Below, in pieces: positions 23,173 to 31,748 of a DNA stretch of 37,986 nucleotides; positions within the stretch are counted from its first letter, which is position 1, and each line of letters begins with the position of its first letter. The stretch covers positions 1-37,986 of the forward strand of contig NZ_VSRL01000068.1 of assembly GCF_012184385.1 (NCBI RefSeq), given 5' to 3'. The DNA is from Lentzea indica. GTDB taxonomy: Bacteria; Actinomycetota; Actinomycetes; Mycobacteriales; Pseudonocardiaceae. The notes below the pieces were generated by a model that made no database searches, was not told the origin of the DNA, and was given only the letters and a program-made list of their open reading frames with translations. A program made the position numbers and the translations under genes.

Positions 23173-25710
23173 TCAGCCCGCCCTGCGGTCGATGAGGTCC
23201 AGCGCTGGTTCCTCGAACCACGCCAGCGCCCGTTCGTGCTTGCGAGCACGCAAAGCACGGGGGAGTTGCTCGGCCACGACGTCACGCACGAGCAGGTGAC
23301 GGAAGCCGTACTCGATCTCGCCGGTCTCGCTGTTGCGACCCTGCCGGCGCAGGAAGTCTCGCTGCTCCAGCAACTCCAGCGCCTTGGCGACGTCACCCGG
23401 GTCGCGTTGCCCCGTGGCGGCCACTGCCCCGGGAGACACCAGGTCGCCCACGACGGCGGCGTCCTGCAAGACGGCCTTCACCTCGAACGGCAGCGAGTCG
23501 AGCTGAGCCGTCAGAACACCGCGCACGGACGGTGGAACCGGCAGCGAAGCCTCGTTGTGCAGACAGGGCATGCGCGGGTCAGCAACCATGCGTGCGTACT
23601 CAGTGGCGAACAACGGGTTGCCGCCCACACACGACACGAGCGCCTGCCACAGGTCGGCGGAAAGCTCACGGGTTTCCAGCAGTGAGTTCAAGAGGCTGCG
23701 AGTTCCGTTGTGGGACAACGGTTCCAAGCTGATCGTGGTGGCGTTGCGCTTGCCGCCGAACCAGGACGGACGACGTTGCAGCAACTCGGGCCGCGCGGTG
23801 GCGATCACCAGCAGCGGCACGGAGCCCGCGTGTTCGCTCAGCTCCTCCACGAAGTCGAGCACCACGTCGTTCGCCCAGTGCAGGTCTTCGAGGAAGACGA
23901 CCAGCGGATCGGAGTCGGCGATCTCCTCCAGAAACCGGCGCCACGACGGGAAGTCGGCGGACAGATCAGGGGACGGCTCCACCAGTCCGGTCAGGCTCGA
24001 AGTCAGGTGGTCCGCGAGTTCACCGACGCCGACCAACGACGAGACGGCGGCGCGCAGAGTTTCCGGGGAAGCGAAGCCGCGCACGACGTCCGACAAAAGC
24101 CCGTAGCCGTGGTCGTCGCCGAAAGCCGTGGCGGTGCCGCGCAAAGCCGTGGAGCACGAAGAGGTGAGCTCGTTGACGAGACGCGTCTTGCCCACCCCGG
24201 CTTCGCCCAGCACTGTCACGAAGTGCGGGCGGCGGCGGGTGCGGACCTCGTCGAGAAGCCCTTGCAGCACGGACAACTCACGCTCGCGCTCGACGAACGG
24301 CACCGCGGCCTGTGAGCGGCGGGTCGCACCCCGCGGGGACACGCACGAGACCGCCTGCCAGCCACTGGTCGGAGCGGGATCGGTCGCCCACGTCACGGAA
24401 CCAGCGGCGTCACGGGTCGCTGAGCACGCACGAACCGCGCCCAACGGCGACAACGCCATCAGCTGACGGCACTGGTCGAGCAACACGCCGGTGGCGCTGG
24501 GCGCACCCGAAGCCGGTAGGCGGACGAGAGACTCGCCGGTCGCCACGCCGATCTGCACGTCCGCGACGGACGAGAGACGGTCGCGGATGGCCAACGCGGC
24601 ACGCACAGCGCGGTCGGCGTCGTCCTCCGAAGTGCGGGGCACACCGAACAAAGCCAGGAACACGGAGCCGACATTGCCGCCGACGACGCCGCCCAACCGG
24701 GCAACCTCTGCGGAGACAACGGAATCGACCTCCTGATGCACCTCGTCGACGTCCTCGGGGTCACCGTCGCCGGCCGCGAGACCTAGCTGGGCGGACACCA
24801 TCACGACACTGACGAGCTTGCGCTCCACTGTCGTCACGTCCATCGCGACGGCGGGAGCGGGGGACTCCACAGCGGGCGGCGGGGTGATCACGACGGGAGA
24901 AGACTGGCCGACGGCGAGCAGATGCCTGCGTTGCACCGACGGCGGAAGGTCCAGCACGGGCGCGTGGTCGAGGATCGCGCGTTCCATCTCCTGGAGTTCG
25001 CGTCCCGGCTCAAGCCCGAGTTCCTCCACCAACGCCGCCCTCGTGCGGCGATAGACGCTCAACGCGTCCACCTGCCTGCCACACCGGTAGAGCGCGAGCA
25101 TGAGCTGCCCGTTCAGCCGTTCGCGATACGGCTCGACCTCGATCAACGACTCAAGCTCGCCGATGATCTCGTAGTGCCTCCCGCAGGCGAGCTCTGCCTC
25201 GAAGCAGTCCTCCTGCGTCGCCAGCCGCCAGTCCTTGATGGCGGTCAGCTCCGGCCAGTTGATGCCGGTCTCCGCGAGATCCGCGAGCACCGGCCCGCGC
25301 CACAGGCTCAGCGCCTTGCGGAGCACCTTCGCGGCGGCGGGCCAGTCGCCGGAGGACAGTTCACCTCGTCCCTGTTCGGTCAGCTGCTGGAAGCGCGACA
25401 GGTCGAGGGAGTTCTGGTCCACGCGCAGCAGGTACCCCGGCGCGTGGGTCAGCAGCAGTGCGGACCCTTCCGAGCCGCTGCCGTGTGGAGTGAGAACGCC
25501 ACGCAGTCCGGAGACCGCGTTCTGGAGCATCTTTCGCGCGGTGGGCGGGACGTCGCGCGACCACAGCGCCTGGAGCAGCTTGCTGGTCGCCACCACGCGG
25601 TTGGCGTGCAGCAGGAGGAATCCCAGAGCCGCGCGCTGCTTGACGCCGCCCAGTGGCACGGGCATGTCGTCGTCGAGGACTTCCAGTGAGCCCAGCAGGT
25701 GGAATCGCAT
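23173..25710 (-). CDS. SARP-type regulator with degenerate nucleotide-cyclase domain and AAA ATPase domain
   Basis: This 845-residue protein has an OmpR-like winged helix (residues 1-95, MRFHLLGSLEVL, ALGFLLLHANRVVATSKLLQ). A BTAD domain follows (about 100-245, WRGPVLADLAETG, LMLALYRCGRQVDALSVYRR). Residues 295-400 resemble class III adenylate/guanylate cyclases: ERKLVSVVMVS, ARLGGVVGGNVGSVFLALFG and EDDADRAVRAALAIRDRL. The usual metal-binding Asp residues are lost. After about 470 comes an AAA ATPase with VPFVERERELSVLQGLL, Walker A LGEAGVGKTRLVNEL and Walker B PLVVFLEDLHWAND. No LuxR helix-turn-helix or TPR part follows. The start has GGAGG eight bases upstream, 44 bases after the stop of the DDTPWG peptide gene, so they form one transcript. 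It probably controls a local gene set on an ATP-coupled signal. Confidence 0.88.
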   Translation of the reverse strand: MRFHLLGSLEVLDDDMPVPLGGVKQRAALGFLLLHANRVVATSKLLQALWSRDVPPTARKMLQNAVSGLRGVLTPHGSGSEGSALLLTHAPGYLLRVDQNSLDLSRFQQLTEQGRGELSSGDWPAAAKVLRKALSLWRGPVLADLAETGINWPELTAIKDWRLATQEDCFEAELACGRHYEIIGELESLIEVEPYRERLNGQLMLALYRCGRQVDALSVYRRTRAALVEELGLEPGRELQEMERAILDHAPVLDLPPSVQRRHLLAVGQSSPVVITPPPAVESPAPAVAMDVTTVERKLVSVVMVSAQLGLAAGDGDPEDVDEVHQEVDSVVSAEVARLGGVVGGNVGSVFLALFGVPRTSEDDADRAVRAALAIRDRLSSVADVQIGVATGESLVRLPASGAPSATGVLLDQCRQLMALSPLGAVRACSATRDAAGSVTWATDPAPTSGWQAVSCVSPRGATRRSQAAVPFVERERELSVLQGLLDEVRTRRRPHFVTVLGEAGVGKTRLVNELTSSCSTALRGTATAFGDDHGYGLLSDVVRGFASPETLRAAVSSLVGVGELADHLTSSLTGLVEPSPDLSADFPSWRRFLEEIADSDPLVVFLEDLHWANDVVLDFVEELSEHAGSVPLLVIATARPELLQRRPSWFGGKRNATTISLEPLSHNGTRSLLNSLLETRELSADLWQALVSCVGGNPLFATEYARMVADPRMPCLHNEASLPVPPSVRGVLTAQLDSLPFEVKAVLQDAAVVGDLVSPGAVAATGQRDPGDVAKALELLEQRDFLRRQGRNSETGEIEYGFRHLLVRDVVAEQLPRALRARKHERALAWFEEPALDLIDRRAG

Positions 25711-25754
25711 GGTTCTGGCCTCCATTGGGTGGTTTCCGGACGGAGGGGGTGTGA

Positions 25755-25970
25755 TCAGCCCCAGGGGGTGTCGTCGTCCCACGGGGTGTCGTCGTTCGGG
25801 AGCGCGGGGAGTGTGATGCCCCGGCCCCACGGCGTGTCGTCGGAGGTGGTGGTGACGCCTCGGCCCCACGGGGTGTCGTCGGCCTGCGCGGTGCCGGCGA
25901 AGAGCGTGAGTGCCAGGGTCGCGGGAACAGCGGCGAGAACCAGAGCGGCGGCGGTCGTCTTGCGGATCAT
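25755..25970 (-). CDS. Secreted small peptide with four DDTPW(G/D) repeats
   Basis: The 71-residue product begins with a Sec signal (MIRKTTAAALVLAAVPATLA and on to AGTAQA, residues 1-30). The remaining 41 residues hold four copies of DDTPWG or DDTPWD starting at residues 31, 44, 60 and 66, the first two followed by RG. The spacers (VTTTS, ITLPALPN) are short. It is translated from an ATG with GGAGG five bases upstream and lies directly before the SARP gene on the same strand. There is no Cys, so a lanthipeptide core is unlikely; the Thr and Asp residues could carry ester links, or the chain could be cut into repeated signal peptides. I do not know a named family. The function is open. Confidence 0.75.
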   Translation of the reverse strand: MIRKTTAAALVLAAVPATLALTLFAGTAQADDTPWGRGVTTTSDDTPWGRGITLPALPNDDTPWDDDTPWG

Positions 25971-26144
25971 GTCGGCCTCCTCTTGCTTGGTCGGACTTCG
26001 GCTTCGAGTTGTGCTCCGGACGTCTTCGATCGGCGTCTGAGAACGAAGTTAGAAGTGCCGCCCATCGCCGCTCTATCGCGCACCCACCGCGTATCAATCG
26101 GCCGTGATGGCGGACCGGAAGTAACCAGTTGAGACGCCTGAACA

Positions 26145-26162
26145 GCTGACTCATCAGTCAGC
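26145..26162. repeat. Inverted repeat GCTGACT/AGTCAGC in the SARP control region
   Basis: Seven-base arms flank the centre CATC. It lies about 175 bases upstream of the peptide gene start. An inverted pair CCTGAAC (26137-26143) and GTTCAGG (26288-26294) lies next to it and further downstream. These are possible regulator sites; SARPs usually bind direct heptamer repeats, so the link is weak. Confidence 0.35.
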
Positions 26163-26467
26163 AAACAGGTGTTACTACGCAGGGTGGTGGCTTATCCGCA
26201 GAATTAGGTGCGGTGTACCGCAATGGTTGGGTGCGGTTAGCGATCCGAACGAACGGCTTGTGCCGCTCGGAGTAGTCTCGATGAGGCGTTCAGGCTGCTT
26301 GGCGGCATGCAGTACGATCGTTGTGAAGTCCGCCGCCGCGGTGATGAATTCTCGGGAACGTACTGCTTGATCAGCGCTGATGTCCCCGTTCGGATCAGAT
26401 CCAAATGAGATGCCTATTGAGATCGGGCGCATTATGGTGGATCGTGCGCCGATGCACAAGAAGGATC

Positions 26468-26496
26468 TTGACAGTTTTCCCTGCCAGGGCTAACTT
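26468..26496 (+). promoter_or_regulatory. Strong vegetative promoter for the NB-ARC SARP gene, with palindromic spacer
   Basis: TTGACA at 26468-26473 is a perfect -35 box, the spacer is 17 bases and TAACTT at 26491-26496 is the -10 box. The start of transcription would be near 26503, giving a leader of about 248 bases before the ATG at 26751. The spacer contains CCCTG-C-CAGGG, a perfect small palindrome that could be a repressor site. All of this is read from sequence alone. Confidence 0.7.
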
Positions 26497-26561
26497 TGGA
26501 GATCATCACCCATGCGAGTGACCGTCTGCAGTTGATGCAACCGGAGGTCAAACACGGGATG

Positions 26562-26574
26562 TGAAACAGTTTCA
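26562..26574. repeat. Inverted repeat TGAAAC-A-GTTTCA in the SARP leader
   Basis: Six-base arms flank one A, with a further GAAAC copy at 26580-26584. It lies about 60 bases downstream of the predicted transcription start of the plus-strand SARP gene, in the 5' leader. It is AT-rich compared with the surroundings and may be an operator. Confidence 0.4.
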
Positions 26575-26750
26575 TATTGAAACCCGATCTTGAGGTGACG
26601 CCCTGGGAGTGCCTTTTTCTGCGTCTTCGGCCGGATTGCACGAACGTGAGAAACGCGGTATCCCGTAAATGCAATCCCGTCACGGTTAAACGACCGGAGC
26701 GTGAGGTGTAGGGGCTTTGCGAGAGACAAAGGCGCGAGGGGTCGTCCGTC

Positions 26751-29737
26751 ATGAGCTCCGCCCCTGACGAGAAGCTGATGTTCAAGCTGCTCGGCCCGAT
26801 CGAGGTCATCGGCGCCGAGGAGCAGGTTCAGGTACCGCCGGGACGTCAGCAGACGATCCTGGGCGCTCTCCTGCTCGAAGCCAACCGCGTGGTCAGCATG
26901 GATCAGCTGATCGACCTCGTCTGGGAGCACACCCCGCCGTCGACCGCACGGGCGCAGATCCAGATCTGCGTGTCCGCGCTCCGGCGGGAGTTCGCGAGGG
27001 TCGACGTCGACGCCCAGATCGAGACGCGCCAACCCGGTTACCTGCTGCGAGTGGCCGGGGACAAGATCGACACCTTTCTCTTCGAACGCCGCGTGGCCGA
27101 CTCCGACGCCGCCGTCCGTCAGGGACGCATGGAGGAGGCGTCGACGGTCCTTCGTGCGGCACTGGCGTTGTGGCGCGGACCCGCACTCGGCGGCGCCGGT
27201 GCCACGTTGCAGAACAAGGCGTTGCGTCTGGACGAGAAACGCTTGTCAGTGCTGGAGAACTGCGTCGACATCGAGCTGTTGCTCGGCAGGCATCACGCCC
27301 TCATCGGTGAGCTGCAGAGCATGGTGACCGAACATCCGCTGCGGGAACGGCCGCGCGGCCAGCTCATGCTCGCGCTCTACCGTTCCGGCCGGCAGTCCGA
27401 GGCTCTGGACGTCTACCGCACCGGCCGCGACCTGTTCATCGAGCACCTCGGCCTCGAACCGAGCGACCAGCTGCGCAAGCTCGAGACCGCGATCCTGACG
27501 GACGACGAGGTGCTGCGCCTCGACCAGGAGAAGCCGGTACCGGTCACCGTGCAGAACGTCGTGTCACCGCACCAACTTCCGGCCACCATCTCGGACTTCA
27601 TCGGCCGCCAGGACGTCGTGGCGCGCGCGGAGGCACTGCTGTCCGGCGACCACATGACCATGCCGGTGGTGAACATCTCGGGCAAGGCGGGCATCGGTAA
27701 GAGCGCTCTCGCGGTCCACGTGGCGCACCGCGTCGCCGCCGAGACCTACCCGGACGGCCAGCTCTACTGCGACCTGCGCGGCACCCAGGCCCAACCGGCC
27801 ACGCCCGCCGAGGTTCTCGGCCGGTTCCTGTCCGCCTTGGGCGCGGTCGGCTCGACGTTGCCCGACGGGGTGGACGAGCGCGCGGACATGTACCGCAGCA
27901 TGCTCGCCAACCGGCGTGTCCTGGTCGTTCTCGACGACGCGGGCAGCGAGTCGCAGGTGCACCAGCTGCTTCCGGGCTCACCGACGTGCGGTGTCGTCGT
28001 CACGAGCAGGACCCGGTTGACCGGTCTCGCCGGATCTCATTTGGTCGACGTCGACTTCATGGACTCCGGCGACGCGCTGGAGCTCCTCGGCCGCATCATC
28101 AGCACGCAACGCCTGGAGAGCGAACCCGTTGCGGCGTCGGCGTTGGTGGACGTCGTGGGAGGGCTCCCACTCGCCCTGCGCATCATCGGCGCCCGTCTCG
28201 CCGCCCGCCCACACTGGACGCTGGCCTCGATGGTCGGCCGCCTCGCCGACGAACGGCACCGCCTCGACGAGCTCGTGCACGGCGACATGGTCGTGCGCGC
28301 CAGCCTGTCGCTGACCTACGACGGCCTGGAGCCCGACACGTGCCGGGTCATGCGCCTGATGTCGTTGCTGGAAGCGGAAAGCCTGACCGTCTGGACGGCG
28401 TCGGCGCTCACCGACGACGAGCGTCACCGAGGCTTCGACCTCCTCGAACGCCTTGTCGACGCCCAGCTGCTCGACGTGGTGGGCAGCGACGTGACGGGGT
28501 TGCCCCGCTATCGCTTCCACGACCTGATCCGTTTGTTCGCCAAGGAACAGCTCGCCGTGCACGAGTCCCCTGCCACCCAGCTGGCCGCGGTGGAACGCGT
28601 CGCCGGTGGCTGGCTCGCGATGGCGGAGCAGGCCCATCAACGGCTCTACGGCGGCGACTTCACCGTCCTGCACGGCCATGGTCAACGTTGGCAGCCGCAC
28701 GCCCCGTACCTCGGTCAGGTGCTGCAGGACCCGTTGGGCTGGCTGGAAAGCGAGCGCCCGAACATCTGCGCGGCCGTGCTGCAGGCAGCCGACGCCGGCC
28801 TGGACGAGCTGTGCTGGGACCTCGCGATGACGCTCGTGACGTTGTTCGAGACCCGCAGCTACCTCGACGACTGGCAGCAGACGCACGAACGAGCACTGGC
28901 GGCCGTTCGCAAGGCGGGCAACAAGCGCGGCACCGCGGCTCTGCTGTGCTCGATGGGATCACTGCACCACAGCCAGCGCCGGATGGAAGCGTCCCGGACG
29001 GCCCTGGAACCCGCGCTGGAACTCTTCACCGAGCTCGACGACGCCCACGGCTCGCTCTGGTGCGCCGCAACCTGGGGTTGCTGGAGTACAACGAGGGACG
29101 CCCAGAGCTCGCCACCCGGATCTTCGAGCAGTCACTGGCCGGCTTCAAACGCGTCGGCGACGTCGTCGGCCAGGCGTACGTGGTGTCCCAGCTCGCGCAG
29201 CTGTCGCTGGACCGCGGCGACCACGAGCTCGCGGTGGGACAGTTGCGCGGCGCTCTCGGCATGTGCCGGGAGATCTCCAGCCCGCGCGTCGAGGCCCAGG
29301 TGCTGTACCGGCTCGGCGGCGCGATGCTGGTGCAGGGCCGCTACGAGCAGGCGCAGCAGCTCATCACGTCGGTGCTCGGCATGGTGCAACGCTCCGGCGA
29401 CACCGTCGGCGAGAGCTACGCGTTGCACTCGCTCGGCCTGATCCACGGCCGCATGCGGATGTTCGCCGAGGCCGGGCGACTGCTGCGGCGCGCGATTCGG
29501 TTGTGCGAGGAGAACCTCGACCGGGTCGGTGCGGCGCGGATCCGGCTCGACCTGGCGCAGCTGGTGTCGCAGCGCGGTGAGACGTTCCACGCGATCGCCA
29601 TCGTGGAGCAGGCGATGATGACGTTCCAGGAGCTGCGGCTCGCGCTGTGGGAAAGCAAGGCGCTCGCCGTGCTGGAGAAGATCACCACCGAGAACCCGCT
29701 GCCCGCCGCCGTTTCCTCGAACGGCGGCGCGCGGTAG
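26751..29737 (+). pseudogene. AfsR/SARP-type regulator with NB-ARC and TPR domains, single-base frameshift
   Basis: The gene starts at an ATG with an SD-like GAGGGG upstream. The first frame holds a winged helix (residues 1-100, LMFKLLGPIEVIGAEEQVQV), a BTAD domain (105-250), then an NB-ARC ATPase. The NB-ARC part has Walker A ISGKAGIGKSALAVHVA near 310, VLVVLDDAGSESQVHQLLPG and GGLPLALRIIGARLA. It ends with FHDLIRLFAKEQL and TPR-like repeats. Near 29050 the frame leaves the family pattern, while another frame carries on with VRRNLGLLEYNEGRPELA and TPR repeats to 29737. Adding one base at CACGG/CTCGC (CACGGCCTCGC) gives a single protein of about 995 residues. It may be a decayed gene or a consensus error. 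If intact it would be an ATP-dependent activator with a TPR sensing part. Confidence 0.8.
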
Positions 29738-29740
29738 GTC

Positions 29741-30670
29741 CTACGTGGTCGGCACCAGCGAGTCGACCATCTTCTGCAGCTCGGTCTCCTTGGGCAGCGG
29801 CGGCGTGGTGCCGCCTCCACCACCCTCCAGGTCTCCGTTGACGGCCAGCACGTGCAGCTTGTTGCTGCCGTTGAGCACGACGACCTTGACCATCCCCTTG
29901 CTCGCCAGGCACTTGTTGGCGGACTGGGTGATCGTGGCGTCGACCTGCACGCCCTCGACGACGACCTTCTTGCCGTCCTTCTGGGTGTGCTGGATCTTCA
30001 CCGGCTTGGGCTGGGTCAGCGTGACCTGCGGATCACCGCCGGACGAGTAGTACTGCGTCGCCAGGGCCTTGGTGAAGTCCGTGGCCGTCTTGTTGATGTC
30101 GCCCTTGGGCAGCAGCGTGCCGCCGTTGGTGCCCTTGGTGTACCCCTTGCCCTCGCACGTGTAGTCGCCGTAGGAGGTGACGGCGGACAGCGAGATGCCC
30201 TCGAACTTGTCGACCGGGATCCTGGCGTCGGCGACGACGTCCCAGTTCTTCGGGACCTCGTAGTTGTAGCCGAGGGACGTCTCGACGCACTGCAAGCCCT
30301 CGTTCTTGCACGCACCACTGGTCGCCTGCGACGAGGCGGAAGTCGGCGTGGACGGGTCGGTCTGCGCGTTCGTGTTGCCCGAGCGTGAGAGCAGGAACCA
30401 CGTCAAGCCACCACCGGCCAGCAGCACCAGCACGACCGTGCCGAGCACCAGCCACAACGTCTTCTTGCTCTTCTTCGGCGGCTCGTTGTCGAAGCCGCCG
30501 CCGTACACGCCTAGGCCGCCGTACCCGCCGCCGTAGCCCTGCTGCGGGAAACCGCCCGTCTGCGGGTAGCCGCCGACCTGGTAGCCGCCGCTCTGGTAGT
30601 CACCCTGCTGCTGGCCCCAGCCCTGCTGGTCGTTCCAGCCGCCCTGTCCGCCGCCACCTGGGTAAGTCAC
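29741..30670 (-). CDS. Membrane-anchored protein with Gly/Gln/Tyr-rich cytoplasmic tail
   Basis: The first 60 residues of this 309-residue protein are repetitive and disordered (MTYPGGGGQGGWNDQQGW, YGGGYGGLGVYGGG). A basic KKSKK precedes one membrane helix (about 72-92, LWLVLGTVVLVLLAGGGL). The outer part (from about 115) has a folded domain with Cys pairs (GACKNEGLQCVE, DYTCEGKGYT, NKCLASKGMV) and ends near PKETELQKMVDSLVPT. This architecture is common among actinobacterial cell-surface proteins with an uncharacterised C-terminal domain. Function is unknown. It is divergent from the ABC-2-like membrane gene, sharing a 118-base promoter region with an inverted repeat. Confidence 0.8.
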   Translation of the reverse strand: MTYPGGGGQGGWNDQQGWGQQQGDYQSGGYQVGGYPQTGGFPQQGYGGGYGGLGVYGGGFDNEPPKKSKKTLWLVLGTVVLVLLAGGGLTWFLLSRSGNTNAQTDPSTPTSASSQATSGACKNEGLQCVETSLGYNYEVPKNWDVVADARIPVDKFEGISLSAVTSYGDYTCEGKGYTKGTNGGTLLPKGDINKTATDFTKALATQYYSSGGDPQVTLTQPKPVKIQHTQKDGKKVVVEGVQVDATITQSANKCLASKGMVKVVVLNGSNKLHVLAVNGDLEGGGGGTTPPLPKETELQKMVDSLVPTT

Positions 30671-30707
30671 GGCGCAAACGGTACCTGGTGGGTACGACAG
30701 TCCTTAA

Positions 30708-30773
30708 TTCATCATGCGTTGACTTCGTCGGGTGTCGAGCGTAGCGTGCCGACTAAATTCAACGCATGATGAA
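30708..30773. promoter_or_regulatory. Two inverted 15-bp copies in a divergent promoter region
   Basis: TTCATCATGCGTTGA at 30708-30722 and its exact complement at 30759-30773 flank a 36-base spacer. The left copy overlaps the -35 box (TTGACT, 30719-30724) of the plus-strand gene and the right copy lies between its -10 box and the start codon. They are likely binding sites of one regulator that controls both genes. Confidence 0.7.
30719..30747 (+). promoter_or_regulatory. Promoter of the ABC-2-like membrane gene
   Basis: TTGACT at 30719-30724 and TAGCGT at 30742-30747 are 17 bases apart. Transcription would start near 30754, giving a leader of about 35 bases with GGGAGG before the ATG. Confidence 0.55.
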
Positions 30774-30788
30774 CTTGGGAGGTCAATG

Positions 30789-31748
30789 ATGCGCACCGCG
30801 CTGGTCACCGCCGTCGCAGGCGCGGTGGTGGCGTTTCTTCTGGGATTGCTGACTTTCGGCGTGCAGGCGACCACGCACCCGCGCGACGTCCCGCTCGCCG
30901 TGGTGGCGCCTCCGCCGATCGCGGAACGCGTCAAGGCGGCCGACTCGGCCGAGGTCGACATCAGGGTCGTGGAAGCAGTCGAAGCCCGGACCCTGTTGGC
31001 GGACAAGGAGGTCTACGGGGTCCTGGAGATCTCACCCGGCCAGGCGACGATCCGGCTCAACCCCGCGGTCAACCCGTCAGGCACGCAGGTCGCGCAACAG
31101 GTGCTGACCGGTGTCGCGCAAGGTGCCGGGCTGCAGGTCAAGGTCGAGGCTCAGGCCGTGTCCGCCGCTGAACGCACGGCGCCTCTTGCCGCGAGTGCGC
31201 TGCTGTGGGTCGGCGGGATGGTCGCCGGACTGCTGTTCGTGGTGCTGAAGGGACGTCGGCAAAGGCTGCTTTCGGCGCTGACCACCGCCGTGCTCGTCGT
31301 CGGCTCGGTGGTCGGGTTGCTGGCGTGGTGGGGTGTCACGTTCAGCGCGCAGGCACTGGGCTTCCTGCTCGCCGTCGCCGTGTCGTTCGCGCTGCTGCAG
31401 GCAGGGCTGTTCAAACACCTCGGCATCCGCGCGATGGCGATCCTCGGCCTGCTCTACCTGATGGCACCCGCGGTGGCGGGCCAGGTGCCCGAGCTGCTCA
31501 ACCCCGCTTACCGGGCGGTGCTGTGGTCGTGGACGCCGTTCCGGTTCTCGACGGAGGGTTTGCGCAGCCTGATGTACGACGGGTCCATCACCACCGAGTG
31601 GTGGGTGTTCGGCGGGATCGCGCTCGCCGGGCTCGTACTGCTGCTAGCCGGCAAGGAAGCTCAGCCGGACCGTGCGGACGGGGTTGTCGACGTTGGTGTC
31701 GACCAGGCAGATCGACTGCCACGTTCCGAGCGTGAGCACACCGCCTAG
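30789..31748 (+). CDS. ABC-2/YhgE-like membrane protein
   Basis: The 319-residue protein has one N-terminal membrane helix (AGAVVAFLLGLLTFGV), a hydrophilic outer domain of about 120 residues, and about five further helices from residue 140 on. These include ALLWVGGMVAGLLFVVL, SALTTAVLVVGSVVGLLAWW, LGFLLAVAVSFALLQAGLF and FGGIALAGLVLLLAG. The layout is like the YhgE/Pip and ABC-2 type permeases that move lipids or drugs. No ATPase gene is adjacent. The second ATG (30789) is taken as start because GGGAGG is six bases upstream; the first is three bases earlier. The last 105 bases overlap the convergent YjbQ gene. Confidence 0.75.
   Translation: MRTALVTAVAGAVVAFLLGLLTFGVQATTHPRDVPLAVVAPPPIAERVKAADSAEVDIRVVEAVEARTLLADKEVYGVLEISPGQATIRLNPAVNPSGTQVAQQVLTGVAQGAGLQVKVEAQAVSAAERTAPLAASALLWVGGMVAGLLFVVLKGRRQRLLSALTTAVLVVGSVVGLLAWWGVTFSAQALGFLLAVAVSFALLQAGLFKHLGIRAMAILGLLYLMAPAVAGQVPELLNPAYRAVLWSWTPFRFSTEGLRSLMYDGSITTEWWVFGGIALAGLVLLLAGKEAQPDRADGVVDVGVDQADRLPRSEREHTA

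Larger units (their letters stand above)
25971..26750. other. 780-bp control region between the divergent peptide-SARP and SARP genes
   Basis: No gene can be supported here on either strand. Its composition is clearly less GC-rich than the flanks, with several palindromes and a strong plus-strand promoter at 26468. The distance is unusual for this window, where neighbours are often closer than 100 bases. Open frames such as 26432-26809 on the minus strand have no ribosome site and no family-like content. The region must hold the promoters of both regulators and their binding sites. Confidence 0.6.

Noticed and set aside
21249..23396. Minus-strand frame of 715 codons opposite proS
   Set aside because: proS is intact on the plus strand, with a terminator that lies inside this frame.
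23173..23400. LuxR-type helix-turn-helix at the end of the first SARP
   Set aside because: The C-terminal part reads as the helical end of the AAA module (RALRARKHERALAWFEEPAL) and lacks the LuxR recognition helix.
25755..25900. CRISPR-like or satellite repeat at the DDTPWG region
   Set aside because: The DNA repeats follow codons of a peptide with a signal sequence and are of unequal spacing, so a coding repeat explains them.
26432..26809. Minus-strand frame of 125 codons in the SARP control region
   Set aside because: It has no ribosome site, crosses the strong promoter and the start of the plus-strand SARP gene, and shows no protein-like pattern.
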